From Gamarada debralockiae (lineage: Eukaryota; Ascomycota; Leotiomycetes; Helotiales; Hyphodiscaceae), in assembly GCA_002803225.1 (NCBI GenBank), contig NXFV01000233.1, positions 1 to 20,546 on the forward strand: a stretch of DNA of 20,546 bases, written 5' to 3'. Every line of letters starts with the position of its first letter. Position 1 is the first letter of the stretch. Under the pieces are notes generated by a model, which saw only the letters and a program-made list of their open reading frames with translations, had not been told where the DNA came from and made no database searches. A program made the position numbers and the translations under genes. Of this stretch, positions 9,240 through 18,909 are shown in pieces.

Positions 9240-12040
9240 CTATACCTCCACAACAACACCCTCATCCACAAACCCCATCCCATCCATCGACAGCAGTGTA
9301 TACTCAACAATAAAACTATCATCTACCAAATCCTCGCACTTCTTATACCCCTTCTCACTATACGCTCTCAGCGCATCCAGAATCTCCTTCAGGCTCTTGC
9401 TTCCTTTCGCACCCCTAGCACTCAAACTCGATAGTTTCTCCGCTGAGTAGCTTTTCACGATCACGAAGAGAATTCGTTGTGCTATAGCAGACGTCTTGTT
9501 GTTCGTGTTCCAATCCCTAAGTCGGAGGAGGAGTATAAAAAGCTGCTCGTCAGACAAAGAAGCGATGACTTCATCAACTGCTTTGGAGCCGGAGAGAGAA
9601 TCCGGTTCTTGTGTGTTGGCCGTGATAACAGATGTAAACAGACTCAGTAACTTGCCAGGATGGTTGAGTTGCAGCGCAAGAGTGATAGCACTCCTCCAAG
9701 ACCCAGCATGGATATAATTCTGCAACTCCTGTTCCTGCTCCACGAATTGTGTAGCCGCGGCAGTTGAAGCAGCTTGTGTCGACTCCGTAGTATCTTTCCA
9801 GAACGTGACAGTAGAATCGCCACTCCCTGAAACAATCATGCGGGTAGTTGGGTGCACGGTAAGTGCCCAAACACGATCCTCATGATTATCCAGCGTGCAG
9901 TCAACTTCGCCTGATGCCGCATCCCAGACCTTCACCAATCCATCTCCACCAGCGCTCGCTACTTGTACGTGCTTTCGACCGCGATCTTCGAGTTTTGGAA
10001 GGTCAAGCCAGCAGACTTTGAGGACGCTATTTGCGTGCCCTTCGAATGTTCGTAGACAGCTGTAATCGGATAAACTCCAGAGTTTTAGGGTTTTGTCTCC
10101 GCTTCCTGTAAGAATGAGGCCTTTCCCGGCGGCTGGTCCGCTCTCGCCAACGATGGAAGGTGTGTCCTTGGGTGCGAATTTCACAGACCAAACTCCTCTT
10201 CTGTGACCGCGTAACACGCCTTGTACTTCTCCTTCTTCAACAGACCAGATCTTGACGGTCTTGTCTTGAGAGGCGGAAGCAAAGAATTGGTTACTGTGGG
10301 AGATGTCGAGGGCGTTGATGTCTTTGTCGTGTGCTTTTCGAGTATAAAGTGCGCGGGGAGCTTTCCGTGCAGTCGTGTTGTCTCGGGGAACATCCCAGCG
10401 TTTTATCGTTTGGTCTTGAGAACCAGTGAGGAGGTATGCCGGGGGGTGGTCAAGTGGGGACTTGAATGCTAGTGACGATTCAGGAGGAGTGATGTGTGGC
10501 AGAGCAATGGCACCAAGTGATTCCGCATGCCCGGTAAAGGTGGTATGGCAAGTAAATGAATTTGTCGCTGGGTCGATTCGCCATAACCGAGCGGTGTTGT
10601 CTTTGGCTCCTGTAGCAATCCAATGACCAGACCAGTCAATATCAAGACAGATGATAATATCTTCATGGCCTTTGAGTTGGGCGACGTCAGCGCCAAAGTA
10701 GGTCGAAGTCTCCGAGGAATCATCTTCCCGCGCAAGCGATACAATTCTAATTTCCTCTGAATTCGTGGCGAGAGCAAGAAGTGACCGGTCTGGGAGTAAA
10801 TAACCAAGATCGATAATCTCGTCGTGTGTTCCAGAAATACGTCTAAATTGTTCCAGAGGCTGAATACTGTTCATGACTTCATCAATACTCAGAGCGGAGG
10901 TCGAATGCAGCACCATCGTATGATCCGCGTGTATCGACAAGATGCAGTCCAACCCTAGGAAATATATAGCGTTGACAATCGCATCCGCCTCTCCTTTCGC
11001 TGCTTGAGGTTGCGTGATCTCTCGTCCATCGTCTGTCAGCCATACTCGAATATTCCCATTCGCTCCTCCAGTATATGTGAATTGCCCCTGCTCGAGAAAT
11101 CCGGCTGCCTCGACTTCTTCGAGCACAGGCACAACTTTTCGAACTTTCCACGTCTTTGCATCCCACCACATGATTGTTTTGTCTCTACTCGCCGTCAAGA
11201 GGGCATTCTCCTTGGGCGAGTAGTCCAAAGCTCGAACATCGGATACGTGTGAATCGAGTACTGAGGAGCAGTTCCGTTTGTAGAGATCCCAAATTCGAAC
11301 CTTACCATCCTGACTTCCAGATGCTAACCTGAATCCTCGGACGGCCGCACTTGAATCATTCTCAATTTCACTTTTCCGCCGTTCTTTCTTCCGATTTCTC
11401 GCAGAGATTCCAGTCTCTTCGTCCTGGGTGCTTGCGACAAGCTCGAAGAAATGGAGAGCAGAAACAAGCACATTGGGTCCTCGGAAAGTATGTGTGACAA
11501 AGCCTCCTGGTATATCCCAGACTTTCACTACTCCATCTGCAGCACCGGTTGCTAGCAATGTGCTCGTCTGGTCCACAGCTAGTACGACCACCGGGGTTGT
11601 GTGCGGTTTTAAGGTTCGGAGAAGTTCGTATCTGATGTCGGAGTGGGCGTTCAAGGAAGGTTTGAGGGAGTATATTCGCATAGACAGTGATCGCGAGCAT
11701 ATGATGAGGTGGGAAGCAGAGGGTGTTACTATTTGGCAGATCAGCAATCTTCAGTAGAGGTGGCTGGGTTTGTCTTACAGGTCAAGGTCGATATGAGCTC
11801 GCCATCCTATCGCAGATGTCAGTAAAGAAGCAATCATCACAAATAAGCCATTAGATAGCCTACTCCTTCAATTTTCGCAAGCTGCCTCCCAGTATTGAGG
11901 TCCGTCAACAAAGCATCATCTCCCAAGGTTGTCGCAAGAATCTGCCCGCTTTGATCGAGCGCGACGCTGCCGCCGGTATAAATTGGTTGGATTGTGTGTT
12001 CAGGCTCAAAAGTCGTCTTATAAGGCGCTTTGCTGGCCAT
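9240..12040 (-). CDS. utp13: Utp13, WD40 subunit of the U3 snoRNP / small-subunit processome
   Basis: Three exons on the minus strand, 12040-11864, 11806-11779 and 11728-9240, give 897 residues, about the expected Utp13 size. The introns are 57 and 50 nt, GT-AG. The second exon is only 28 nt and encodes DGELISTLT, which is needed to join AKIEG to LTPSASHL in frame. The protein is a tandem WD40 array: LATGAADGVVKVWD, LASGSQDGKVRIWD, LLTASRDKTIMWWD, IATGAKDNTARLWR, LLTGSQDQTIKRWD, FASASQDKTVKIWS, ILTGSGDKTLKLWS, VASAGGDGLVKVWD and IVSGSGDSTVTFWK are easily seen, consistent with two beta-propellers. A helical Utp13 C-terminal domain follows (about 735-885, beginning near NYIHAGSWRSAITLALQL). In yeast, Utp13 belongs to the UtpB complex, acting in the nucleolus in pre-18S rRNA cleavage. 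The start ATG at 12040 (MASKAPYKTTFEP) has a good context; an in-frame ATG at 12088 would add 16 less likely residues. Confidence 0.95.
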
Positions 12041-12389
12041 TGCGATGTGCTGCGTGCATCGAGGACTCGACTCTTTCAATGCTAGCAATTCAACTTTTGG
12101 ATCTCGAATTCTCGCCTCGAAAAAAGATTTTGGCTGTTGACGGAGGTCTGCGATAAGCTTAATCTTAGCGTGTTATCAGCCTCCCCTTTCCCAAACTCCC
12201 TCTCCATCATTCAAACCGTCAGGAGAGCATGATATTACGAAGAAGACATCTATATCCAAGCCCAGATCGAGCACGAAGTTGATTTTTGAGCTTCATAGAT
12301 CGTAATCGAAGCAAGTTTCTCTCAAGTTTGATGAATATGCGAGCATGACCCAGACACGCGTCTGAAGTCTGCAAAGGAGCGCGATCAAC
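12041..12389. promoter_or_regulatory. Divergent promoter region of utp13 and the membrane-protein gene
   Basis: The 349 bp between two start codons facing away from each other must hold both promoters and leaders. I see no clear TATA box and could not identify canonical rRNA-processing promoter elements (PAC or RRPE) with confidence. The stretch 12175-12215 is pyrimidine-rich. Confidence 0.6.
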
Positions 12390-14233
12390 ATGGGAAGGCT
12401 TGAATCTCTGACAGCTTGGGCCCTGGTAAGTCATTTCAAATCTTTCTTCTCTGTGCTTATTCCATATGATAGGCCGCTTCTGGGGCTTAAAGCCTCCTCG
12501 ATCACCGTTCAAGGCTTCCTGCCAATGACACGTGACCGGTTTGGTTCAACCCCTTCTTCCTTCCGTTGAATCAATCCTTCATGTTACTAATGGTTTAGGG
12601 CCGAGGACCTTATGAAGACAAAATAGTCGAAGGCACGGGCATTCCTGTTGCCGGGGGTCAACAGTACAACGATCATGGACGGCCAATAAACCCCGAAACA
12701 AAACGACGAGAGAGGGAGAACGTTCGTGCTGCAAATGAGGTCATGCAAGTCACTGGTGTTGTTGAAGATTCCATTGCTGCAAAGGCCGAAGCAAAAGCAT
12801 ACAAACAGCAGAAGAACGAAGAAACATTCACCGGCTTGAGGTTGATGGAAGTTGGCCGAGCGTTGCTGGTGGGTGGAGTATGGGGAGTTCTCGGACTGAG
12901 AAGGCGAATTCTGGTACGCACGCCTTGTCCACATCCGATGCACTTCTAACAAGTTCTAGATATACAAACCTTATTCGGAACTCTCACTACTTAGCATCAT
13001 ACGACAAGAAACAGCGGCTCGATCATTTCCAAATCTTCTCTACGCAGGTCTTCCGGCTGTTGTAGCCTACCATGTCTCTGACTGGATTGGGTTCATTACC
13101 GATGCTTTGATTGATGAGCTGTGTGACGAAGAAGACAAGTACACACGTGCTCAGCTCTTGTTGAAGCAGTCAACGCAAACAATGTGAGTGACCCAAACCT
13201 ATCACGTGATAATAGCTGACTTTCCAGCCTGGATGCATGTTTCTTCTACACCACCCTGCATTTTCGGATGTTTGCGATATTACAGCAACTTCATCTCATG
13301 CCGAGCTCGCGTCCGTTTCCCAGCCTCCGATCCTTCATCCCTTTCACGGAAGGCTCGCCCCTCCAACTTCCTCCACCTCCATCACTCAATTCCGCCTCTT
13401 CCCTGATCTCTTGGGGATCTTCAATACTCGTAACTGCAACTCCGATTCTCATCATATTAATTCATGGAAAGGCGAAATATTTCATCTCGCGACTACTTTA
13501 CCGCCCCATCTACAAATGTCTCCCTCGACCGACTGGAGACAGCATGTTTTCTGGTATCCCAGAAGCTGCACCAAGCGTGGAATATGATGCACCAGATAGA
13601 AACAATGAAGCTGGAAACATAGAAGTTGCCCCAAATATACACGTTCGAGCAGAAGATCCACCAACCCTTCGAGCTCTCGAGGGACGTCCGGCTACCGAGC
13701 TACAAGAACCCCAGAGAGCGAGACGAGAGACGGTGTTTGAGATTGAGCAGGATTCGAGCGATGAAGAGGATGCTGAGATGGCTCATGCAACTCTGATTAG
13801 TTTCGACGTTGAAGCTACTGAATCTATGGATAATTCGCTTGGAACATGGTCTGCAGAGTTACGGAGTGCCAATGAGCCGAAACAGTCGAAGGATGTCAAG
13901 TACCGTGTTACAGGCCTGACTTTACTTCCAACAATTCTGGCGACGGAGGGATTGAGAGAGGTCATTGCTGGGATTTTGGTCATGCCTCTGGAAGCTGTGA
14001 TGGTTAGGATCATTGCAAGGGCATACCGACAGAGTGCCGGCTTGAGCGTATCAGATCTCTATCGCCTCGGAGATCCAATTCCAGCCTTCGAGAATCTGTT
14101 CTCGGTGTTTACTCTACAGCTGGCGGTAACGGGGATAGTTTGGGCTGGATTCACTGTTGGATCGCAATGGTGGGGCGCTAGGACGTACTCGAAGGTGGAG
14201 AATAAGGGGAACACGAACCCGGAGGCGGAATGA
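12390..14233 (+). CDS. Uncharacterised multi-pass membrane protein (conserved-looking, unknown function)
   Basis: Four exons: 12390-12425, 12599-12913, 12960-13183 and 13228-14233. The GT-AG introns are 173, 46 and 44 nt, and the product is 526 residues. I do not recognise the family. It starts MGRLESLTAWAL, spliced in phase to GRGPYEDKIVEGTGIPVAGG. A charged lysine/glutamate-rich helix follows (about 50-95), then hydrophobic segments around 98-115 (VGRALLVGGVWGVLGL), 142-165, and in exon 4 (ISWGSSILVTATPILIILI). After these comes a long acidic, Pro/Glu-rich loop (containing EIEQDSSDEEDAEM), and two C-terminal helices (about 436-453 and 484-505). No signal peptide or enzyme motif is apparent. 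Exon 1 encodes only 12 residues; the ATG is in a good context. The gene shares a divergent promoter with utp13. Gene structure is well supported; function is open. Confidence 0.75.
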
Positions 14234-15263
14234 GTCACGTGCCGTCGAGTTCTTATGGCTTTAAGCTTTCAAGTTTCAACGGTTTTGGGGACCCCAAAAT
14301 CCTCGTCATTGTTTGTACTGTATGAGATGACGGCGCTGCTCCCATTGGAATGACTTGTGGAGATTGGGGGGCTGAAAAGTGGAAGACATCATTGAGAGCG
14401 GACCGGAGTGGAGCTCTGGTTTGAAATCATCACGTGGACAAACGCACGAGGATATGCCGGCTGCCGACGCTACTCACAGGGAGAAAAAAGCCTTCGTCGA
14501 TGCTTAATGGCTGGAACTAGGACTGGTGGATGCACTTGGTCGTACTTGGCGGGAGTTTGTCCGGTTGAGGCGCAAATTCGTAATCTACTGGTATCAAGCA
14601 CGCTAGTATCTCGTGGAAACTTTCAAGGTGACTTCTTCGGTCTCTTTGTGGATCGCCCTATGCACTATCTTGAAACGATTTGCGGTATTTTACTTTGATG
14701 TCCAGGATATTCACACGAGAAAAACTGCGACTGGCCAATCATATCTCGCTCGCTTTTCATATGGAGTTTTCCCGACAAACGCCGACCCATTTGCTGACGT
14801 CAAAGGTGCAGGTACGTGCAACTTGTCACCGAACTTCACCAACTTCATAACTCACGCCGATGTTACTCCACCTGACAGTTGCATAACTTGTTCAGCGTAT
14901 GGAGATGTGGATTGTGGGAGAGAAGGGGACCCCGAGGGCATTCATTGGGCCCTGAGGGGACTCCTTTGCGGTAATGCAACTGTATAGTCTAACCTCCTAC
15001 CTAGCATCCTAGTCAGATCCACTAACAGTTTGATAGGAAAATCGATTGAGCCCCGCAGTTATCAATTGAGCTCTAACTCAACAGAGAATGGCTCAGAAGC
15101 CGATCATCAGTCCTCACATGGGGCGAAGGGGAGCTTTGCTGAGGAGATATATTTGCCATTTCCCTCGTCTACAGTGAAAATTGGATTACAGACTCAGACC
15201 CTTTGAAGTCCGTCAAGGTGTTATCACCAACGTCTCTTCTCTTCTCCCGTACATACCCTCGTC
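14234..15263. other. Long upstream region of the sugar transporter, no gene seen
   Basis: About 1.03 kb. The first part is the 3' flank of the membrane-protein gene: a CACGTG three bases after the stop (14236-14241) and a small hairpin at 14283-14299. Another CACGTG lies at 14431-14436. Two overlapping open frames (14408-14698 and 14613-14987) have no recognisable domain and no clear codon bias. The last 40 bp before the transporter ATG are CT-rich (about 15228-15260), typical of a fungal transcription start region. The sequence CCCCGC at 15051-15056 fits the loose CreA carbon-repression consensus, but such hits are common by chance. Confidence 0.45.
14283..14299. repeat. Small perfect hairpin downstream of the membrane-protein gene
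   Basis: TTTTGGGG (14283-14290) and CCCCAAAA (14292-14299) are perfect inverted arms separated by a single A. The hairpin sits 50 bp after the stop codon, so it may lie in the 3' UTR. No function can be assigned. Confidence 0.6.
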
Positions 15264-17200
15264 ATGGCGGAACCAAAGCGCGTCGAGATCGACGAGATCA
15301 GCTCAACAGAACATAGCATCAAGGACTCCGAAAAGGCTCTGGGACGTCCAGCAGAAGCCAAACGCAACCAATCTGTCTACAGTACTAGCGGACGTAAAGT
15401 ATCAGAATGGGAGGCGCTTCAGATTGCTGCTGCAGGTGACCTCCAGACCATCAATACTGAGGTTGATGCCATTGAGGTTGACTTGCAGGCCATGAACATG
15501 CGATCGACTTGGTACAAGCCTCTCATCAAGTTCAGCGACGCAAAGTATTTCACCTGGCTTCTCGTTGGTAAGTTAGCCAAACACAGTTGAAGTACCCATA
15601 CTCATTCGAAAACAGGATTTGCTTCCATGGGTGGTCTTCTTTCCGGTATTGATCAATCGTTGATCTCTGGTGCCAATCTGTTCATGCCAAGCTGTAGGTA
15701 AAATTCCTCGTCATGGATAGCATCTGCTAACCCCCAACAGCACTTGGACTCAACACCCACCAAGTCAGTTTAGTCAGCTCTGGTGTCCCTCTCGGTGCCG
15801 TTGGCGGTGCCTTGGTGCTCGGTCCTCTCAACGAAGCCGTTGGTCGAAGAATGGCAATCATCGTCTCCCTGGTCCTCTACACAGTCGGTGCAGCTCTCGA
15901 AGCCGGTGCTGTGAATTTTGGCATGATGGTCGCAGGCCGTGTAATCCTTGGAATGGGAGTTGGACTGGAAGGAGGAACAGTGCCCGTCTATGTTGCAGAA
16001 TGCGTTTCCCCCAAATACCGTGGAAACTTGGTCTCGCTGTACCAATTCATGATCGCGTTGGGAGAAGTCCTCGGATATGTCGTCGCAGCCATCTTCGTCA
16101 ACGTCAAGTCCGGAAGCTGGCGATACATGCTCGGATCCTCGCTCGTATTCTCGACGATCATGTTCGTTGGTATTCTTTTCATGCCCGAATCCCCCCGTTT
16201 CCTCATGCACCAAGGCAAGACCACCGAAGCCTGGTTCGTGTGGAAGCGCATTCGAGGCGAGGATGACGATGCCCGTAAAGAATTTTTCGTCATGAAGCAC
16301 TCAGTCGAAGAAGAGTTTTCTCTCAAAGAAAACGCGTCCACCGGTAGCCGATTCGTCTGGATGGACTTCTTCACCGTCCCTCGCGCCCGCCGCGCCATCG
16401 TTTACGCCAACATCATGGTTTTCCTCGGTCAATTCACCGGTATCAATGCCATCCAGTATTACATGGCGACACTCATGCAACAAGTTGGATTCGACGACAA
16501 GCAATCCGTGTTCATGTCGCTAGTAGGCGGTGGCTCCCTCTTACTTGGAACAATCCCCGCGATCCTCTATATGGAGAAATTCGGCCGTCGATTTTGGGCC
16601 TGCGCTATGCTGCCAGGTTTCTTCATCGGTCTCCTGATCATCGGGTGCTCTTACCTCATCCCACTTTCCAACAAAGCTGGTTCACAAGGAACGTATATTA
16701 CTGGTCTAATCATCTATGAAGGCTTCTTCGGCTCCTACGCTTGTCTCACCTGGGTCATCCCCTCCGAAGTCTACCCCACCTACCTCCGCTCTTACGGCAT
16801 GGAAACGTCGGATGTTACGCTCTTCCTCTGTTCCTTCCTCGTCACCTATTTCTTCGCTCAAATGGAATCTGCCATGTCCCAAATCGGTCTCACACTCGGC
16901 TTCTACGGCGGTATTGCTGTCGTGGGATGGGTTTATCAGTTATTGTTTATGCCGGAAACGAAGAATAAGACTTTGGAGGAAATCGATATCATTTTCTCGC
17001 AGCCGACGAGTCAGCTTGTGAAGGAGAATTGGAGGAGTGTTATGGTTACCTTCAACGACTTTATTCATTTCCGTTGGGCGAAGGTCTTCTCGCCGGTCAG
17101 CGAGGCGGATGTTTTTAGGAGCGAGAATGGACATAAGAGCCAGGGTGAGGGGACGGCTAGACATGAAGAGATGTTGAAGGAGGTGAAGTCGGAAGAGTAA
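15264..17200 (+). CDS. MFS sugar/polyol transporter (SP family, inositol-transporter-like)
   Basis: Three exons, 15264-15567, 15616-15693 and 15741-17200, with 48- and 47-nt GT-AG introns, give 613 residues. A soluble N-terminus of about 95 residues precedes 12 predicted helices. Sugar-porter motifs are clear: the loop 2-3 motif NEAVGRR (ending about 164), PESPR (276-280), GQFTGINAIQYY (357-368), a second GRR-type loop (MEKFGRR, about 405-411) and PETK (532-535), followed by KTLEEIDIIF and a charged cytosolic tail. Members of this family are plasma-membrane proton symporters or facilitators for hexoses, polyols or inositol. The exon 2 stretch DQSLISGANLFMP recalls inositol/polyol-type members, but the substrate is not established. 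The start ATG has a fitting context (CGTCATGG) and a CT-rich leader. The 3' neighbour candidate is convergent. Confidence 0.92.
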
Positions 17201-17492
17201 TGGGTGAGGAGGACTGTATGATTTTGGGATTTGTAGACTGGGTCTAGCTTGGGTACCGGGGATAGATGGAGTCCGTAGATGTTATAGATACCATCGGATC
17301 ATTGATCCTTGCGAATATAGACATTTAATATCTCAGTTGGAGCAAATGAGTCTCAGATTATCTCCGCCTACCGCTTTCTCTTTACTATTTATCACGTCAT
17401 CACCTCAACCCCACACCTATCTCCTTCACTGCTTTCTCTCCTTCACCCTCAAACATTCAAGTACAGCCCCTCCCCAACGCAACCCCAGCCAT

Positions 17493-17937
17493 TCAAGCCT
17501 CATTACTAGCGACATACTTCTTCTCTTCTTCTCCATCTCACTCCACTCAATCCCATGCTTCTCCCTAGTCCATTCGACAGGTGGCAGCAATTCCTGTGTT
17601 CGAAAACCGGATTTTTGCCTTCGTTTCTTCCTCGTTGTTTTTCGGTTTGTGCGGTGGTACTACATTCGCTGAGGCCAGTTGGTTCAGAAGATGGGGAGTT
17701 TTGGCTGTGTTGCGGCCCTTGCGGCTGCGCGGGCAAGGCTACGTAGGCGCGAGCTGATGAGGGGAGCTTGGCGTGTTTGGTGATGTTGGTAGGGGTACTA
17801 CTGTTGGAGATGGTTGTTTACTCAGACTTGGTGGAGGTGGATGGTTCGTAGAGCTTGGGTACAGGAGGCTGAGGATTTTCGGCGCTGAGGTGGCTGAAAT
17901 CGTCGTTGGTGCCGAAGCAGGAGATGAAGAAACTCAT
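17493..17937 (-). pseudogene. Possible small minus-strand gene, apparently broken
   Basis: From an ATG at 17937 the minus strand reads MSFFISCFGTNDDFSHLSAE and on to about residue 39, with strongly C-ending codons (TTC, ATC, TGC, GGC, ACC, AAC, GAC) typical of genes in this window. It then meets a TAA whose context, GA|GTAAAC, could also be a splice donor. Codon bias continues in the same frame beyond the TAA to about 17740. An alanine-rich stretch (ARAAARAATQ) and a segment ELLPPVEWTREKHGIEW then occur in a different frame, with no single GT-AG intron that joins all pieces. Either there are two introns I could not place, or the gene is decayed (CAA-to-TAA plus frameshifts). No family is assigned and the 3' limit is approximate. 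Confidence 0.3.
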
Positions 17938-18810
17938 TTCGAATTTGCCGAAAGACGAGCTGCCTTAGCGATGAATTTTCTTCCCCTGTTGAGTTTGGGA
18001 GAATTTGGATTGGTGCTTGGCGGCGGGGTTTTTGATATGGAGAGTTAGAAGAGGAGGTAGAGCAGGCGCGCCGCCTCGCTTACGTCAGGGGTTTGTTTAT
18101 TTCGCCTTGGGAGGCTTGATTGTTATGTTCACTGCGAGTCGATATAGTAATTTTGCCTTCGCAATTGTTACGTTTGGGAAAGGTAGGGCTATTATAACTC
18201 CTAGGAGAAAGATCCTAGCATTATGAATCCTAGGATGACTTCTCAAGCGGGCTGCGACATAACATTAGGAGGAGTCTAGATTGTTACAATTACAAGCCGA
18301 GGTGAAGCCTGCAGAGGAAGCTAAATACAGGCGAATATGGTCACATAATAGTGCCACATAGTTATAGAGGATTATTCCGTACTATTGCCCAAGTGCATTT
18401 AAAGAAAAGGAAACTCGAATAGTTCTCTAGAGAAGTGAATGCGTGTAAAGCACTGGGTCTAGCTTACACACTAAGGTAATCGTGAGACACAATAAGATAG
18501 ATTGCAAGCTATTAGCTAGTGAGTTCCTAGTAAGAGGTTACAGAGACTGATCGCTAGAGAATTGTATCTACAGCAGTCAGCCAAAGCTTTATGTATAGGA
18601 TCCCAGATGCCTCAGCTATTAATCATGCGATGTAATCCTATGTGATGTGCTCCCACATGACCGTTCCTTATAATGCGGCAGTGTTTTTAGCAGTATAAGT
18701 AGTGCGCATATTCCCAATATCGACTATTTGTAGTATTACTGCAGTATTAGTTAGCTCAAACTGTACTATATTACTAAATTGAAGGGCTATACTATATTGT
18801 ACTATATAAG
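17938..18810. other. Transition from gene space to AT-rich repeat sequence, no gene seen
   Basis: About 870 bp. Up to about 18110 it is GC-balanced, with a Gly-rich plus-strand open frame (17773-18048) that I regard as the shadow of the minus-strand candidate and its leader. From about 18110 on it is AT-richer, with repeated CCTAGGA/ATCCTAGG palindromes around 18198-18237 and CTATATTGTACTATA-like short repeats at about 18764-18808. Fragments such as EVKPAEEAKYRRIWS (from about 18310) on the plus strand may be relics of a mobile element, but no family could be named. Confidence 0.4.
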
Positions 18811-18852
18811 TCCGTGCACCCCCATCCCGCACCCCCCCCCCATTCCGCACCC
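18811..18852. repeat. C-rich short repeats, possible terminal region of the transposon
   Basis: Three degenerate copies of CCGTGCACCC or CCCGCACCC occur at 18811-18821, 18825-18834 and 18843-18852, and a run of 10 C lies at 18832-18841. This GC-rich patch sits abruptly in AT-rich DNA, 60-100 bp beyond the stop codon of the transposase frame, where the element's inverted repeat is expected. The matching end lies beyond the right window edge, so the assignment is inference. Confidence 0.4.
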
Positions 18853-18909
18853 TAAAAATAAGCGATTTTTCAGATAACTACCCACAGTCAAATGAATATA
18901 TAGCCCTAA

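Noticed and set aside
14408..14987. Two overlapping plus-strand frames upstream of the sugar transporter
   Set aside because: No domain, no signal peptide, no consistent codon bias; more likely non-coding or leader sequence.
2477..17200. Idea that the GMC oxidoreductase, GT34, transporters and neighbours form a secondary-metabolite cluster
   Set aside because: No polyketide synthase, NRPS, terpene cyclase, P450 or cluster regulator is present, and a housekeeping utp13 sits in the middle.
17773..18048. Gly-rich plus-strand frame of 91 codons
   Set aside because: Its composition mirrors the C-ending codons of the minus-strand candidate gene; a shadow frame is the simpler explanation.
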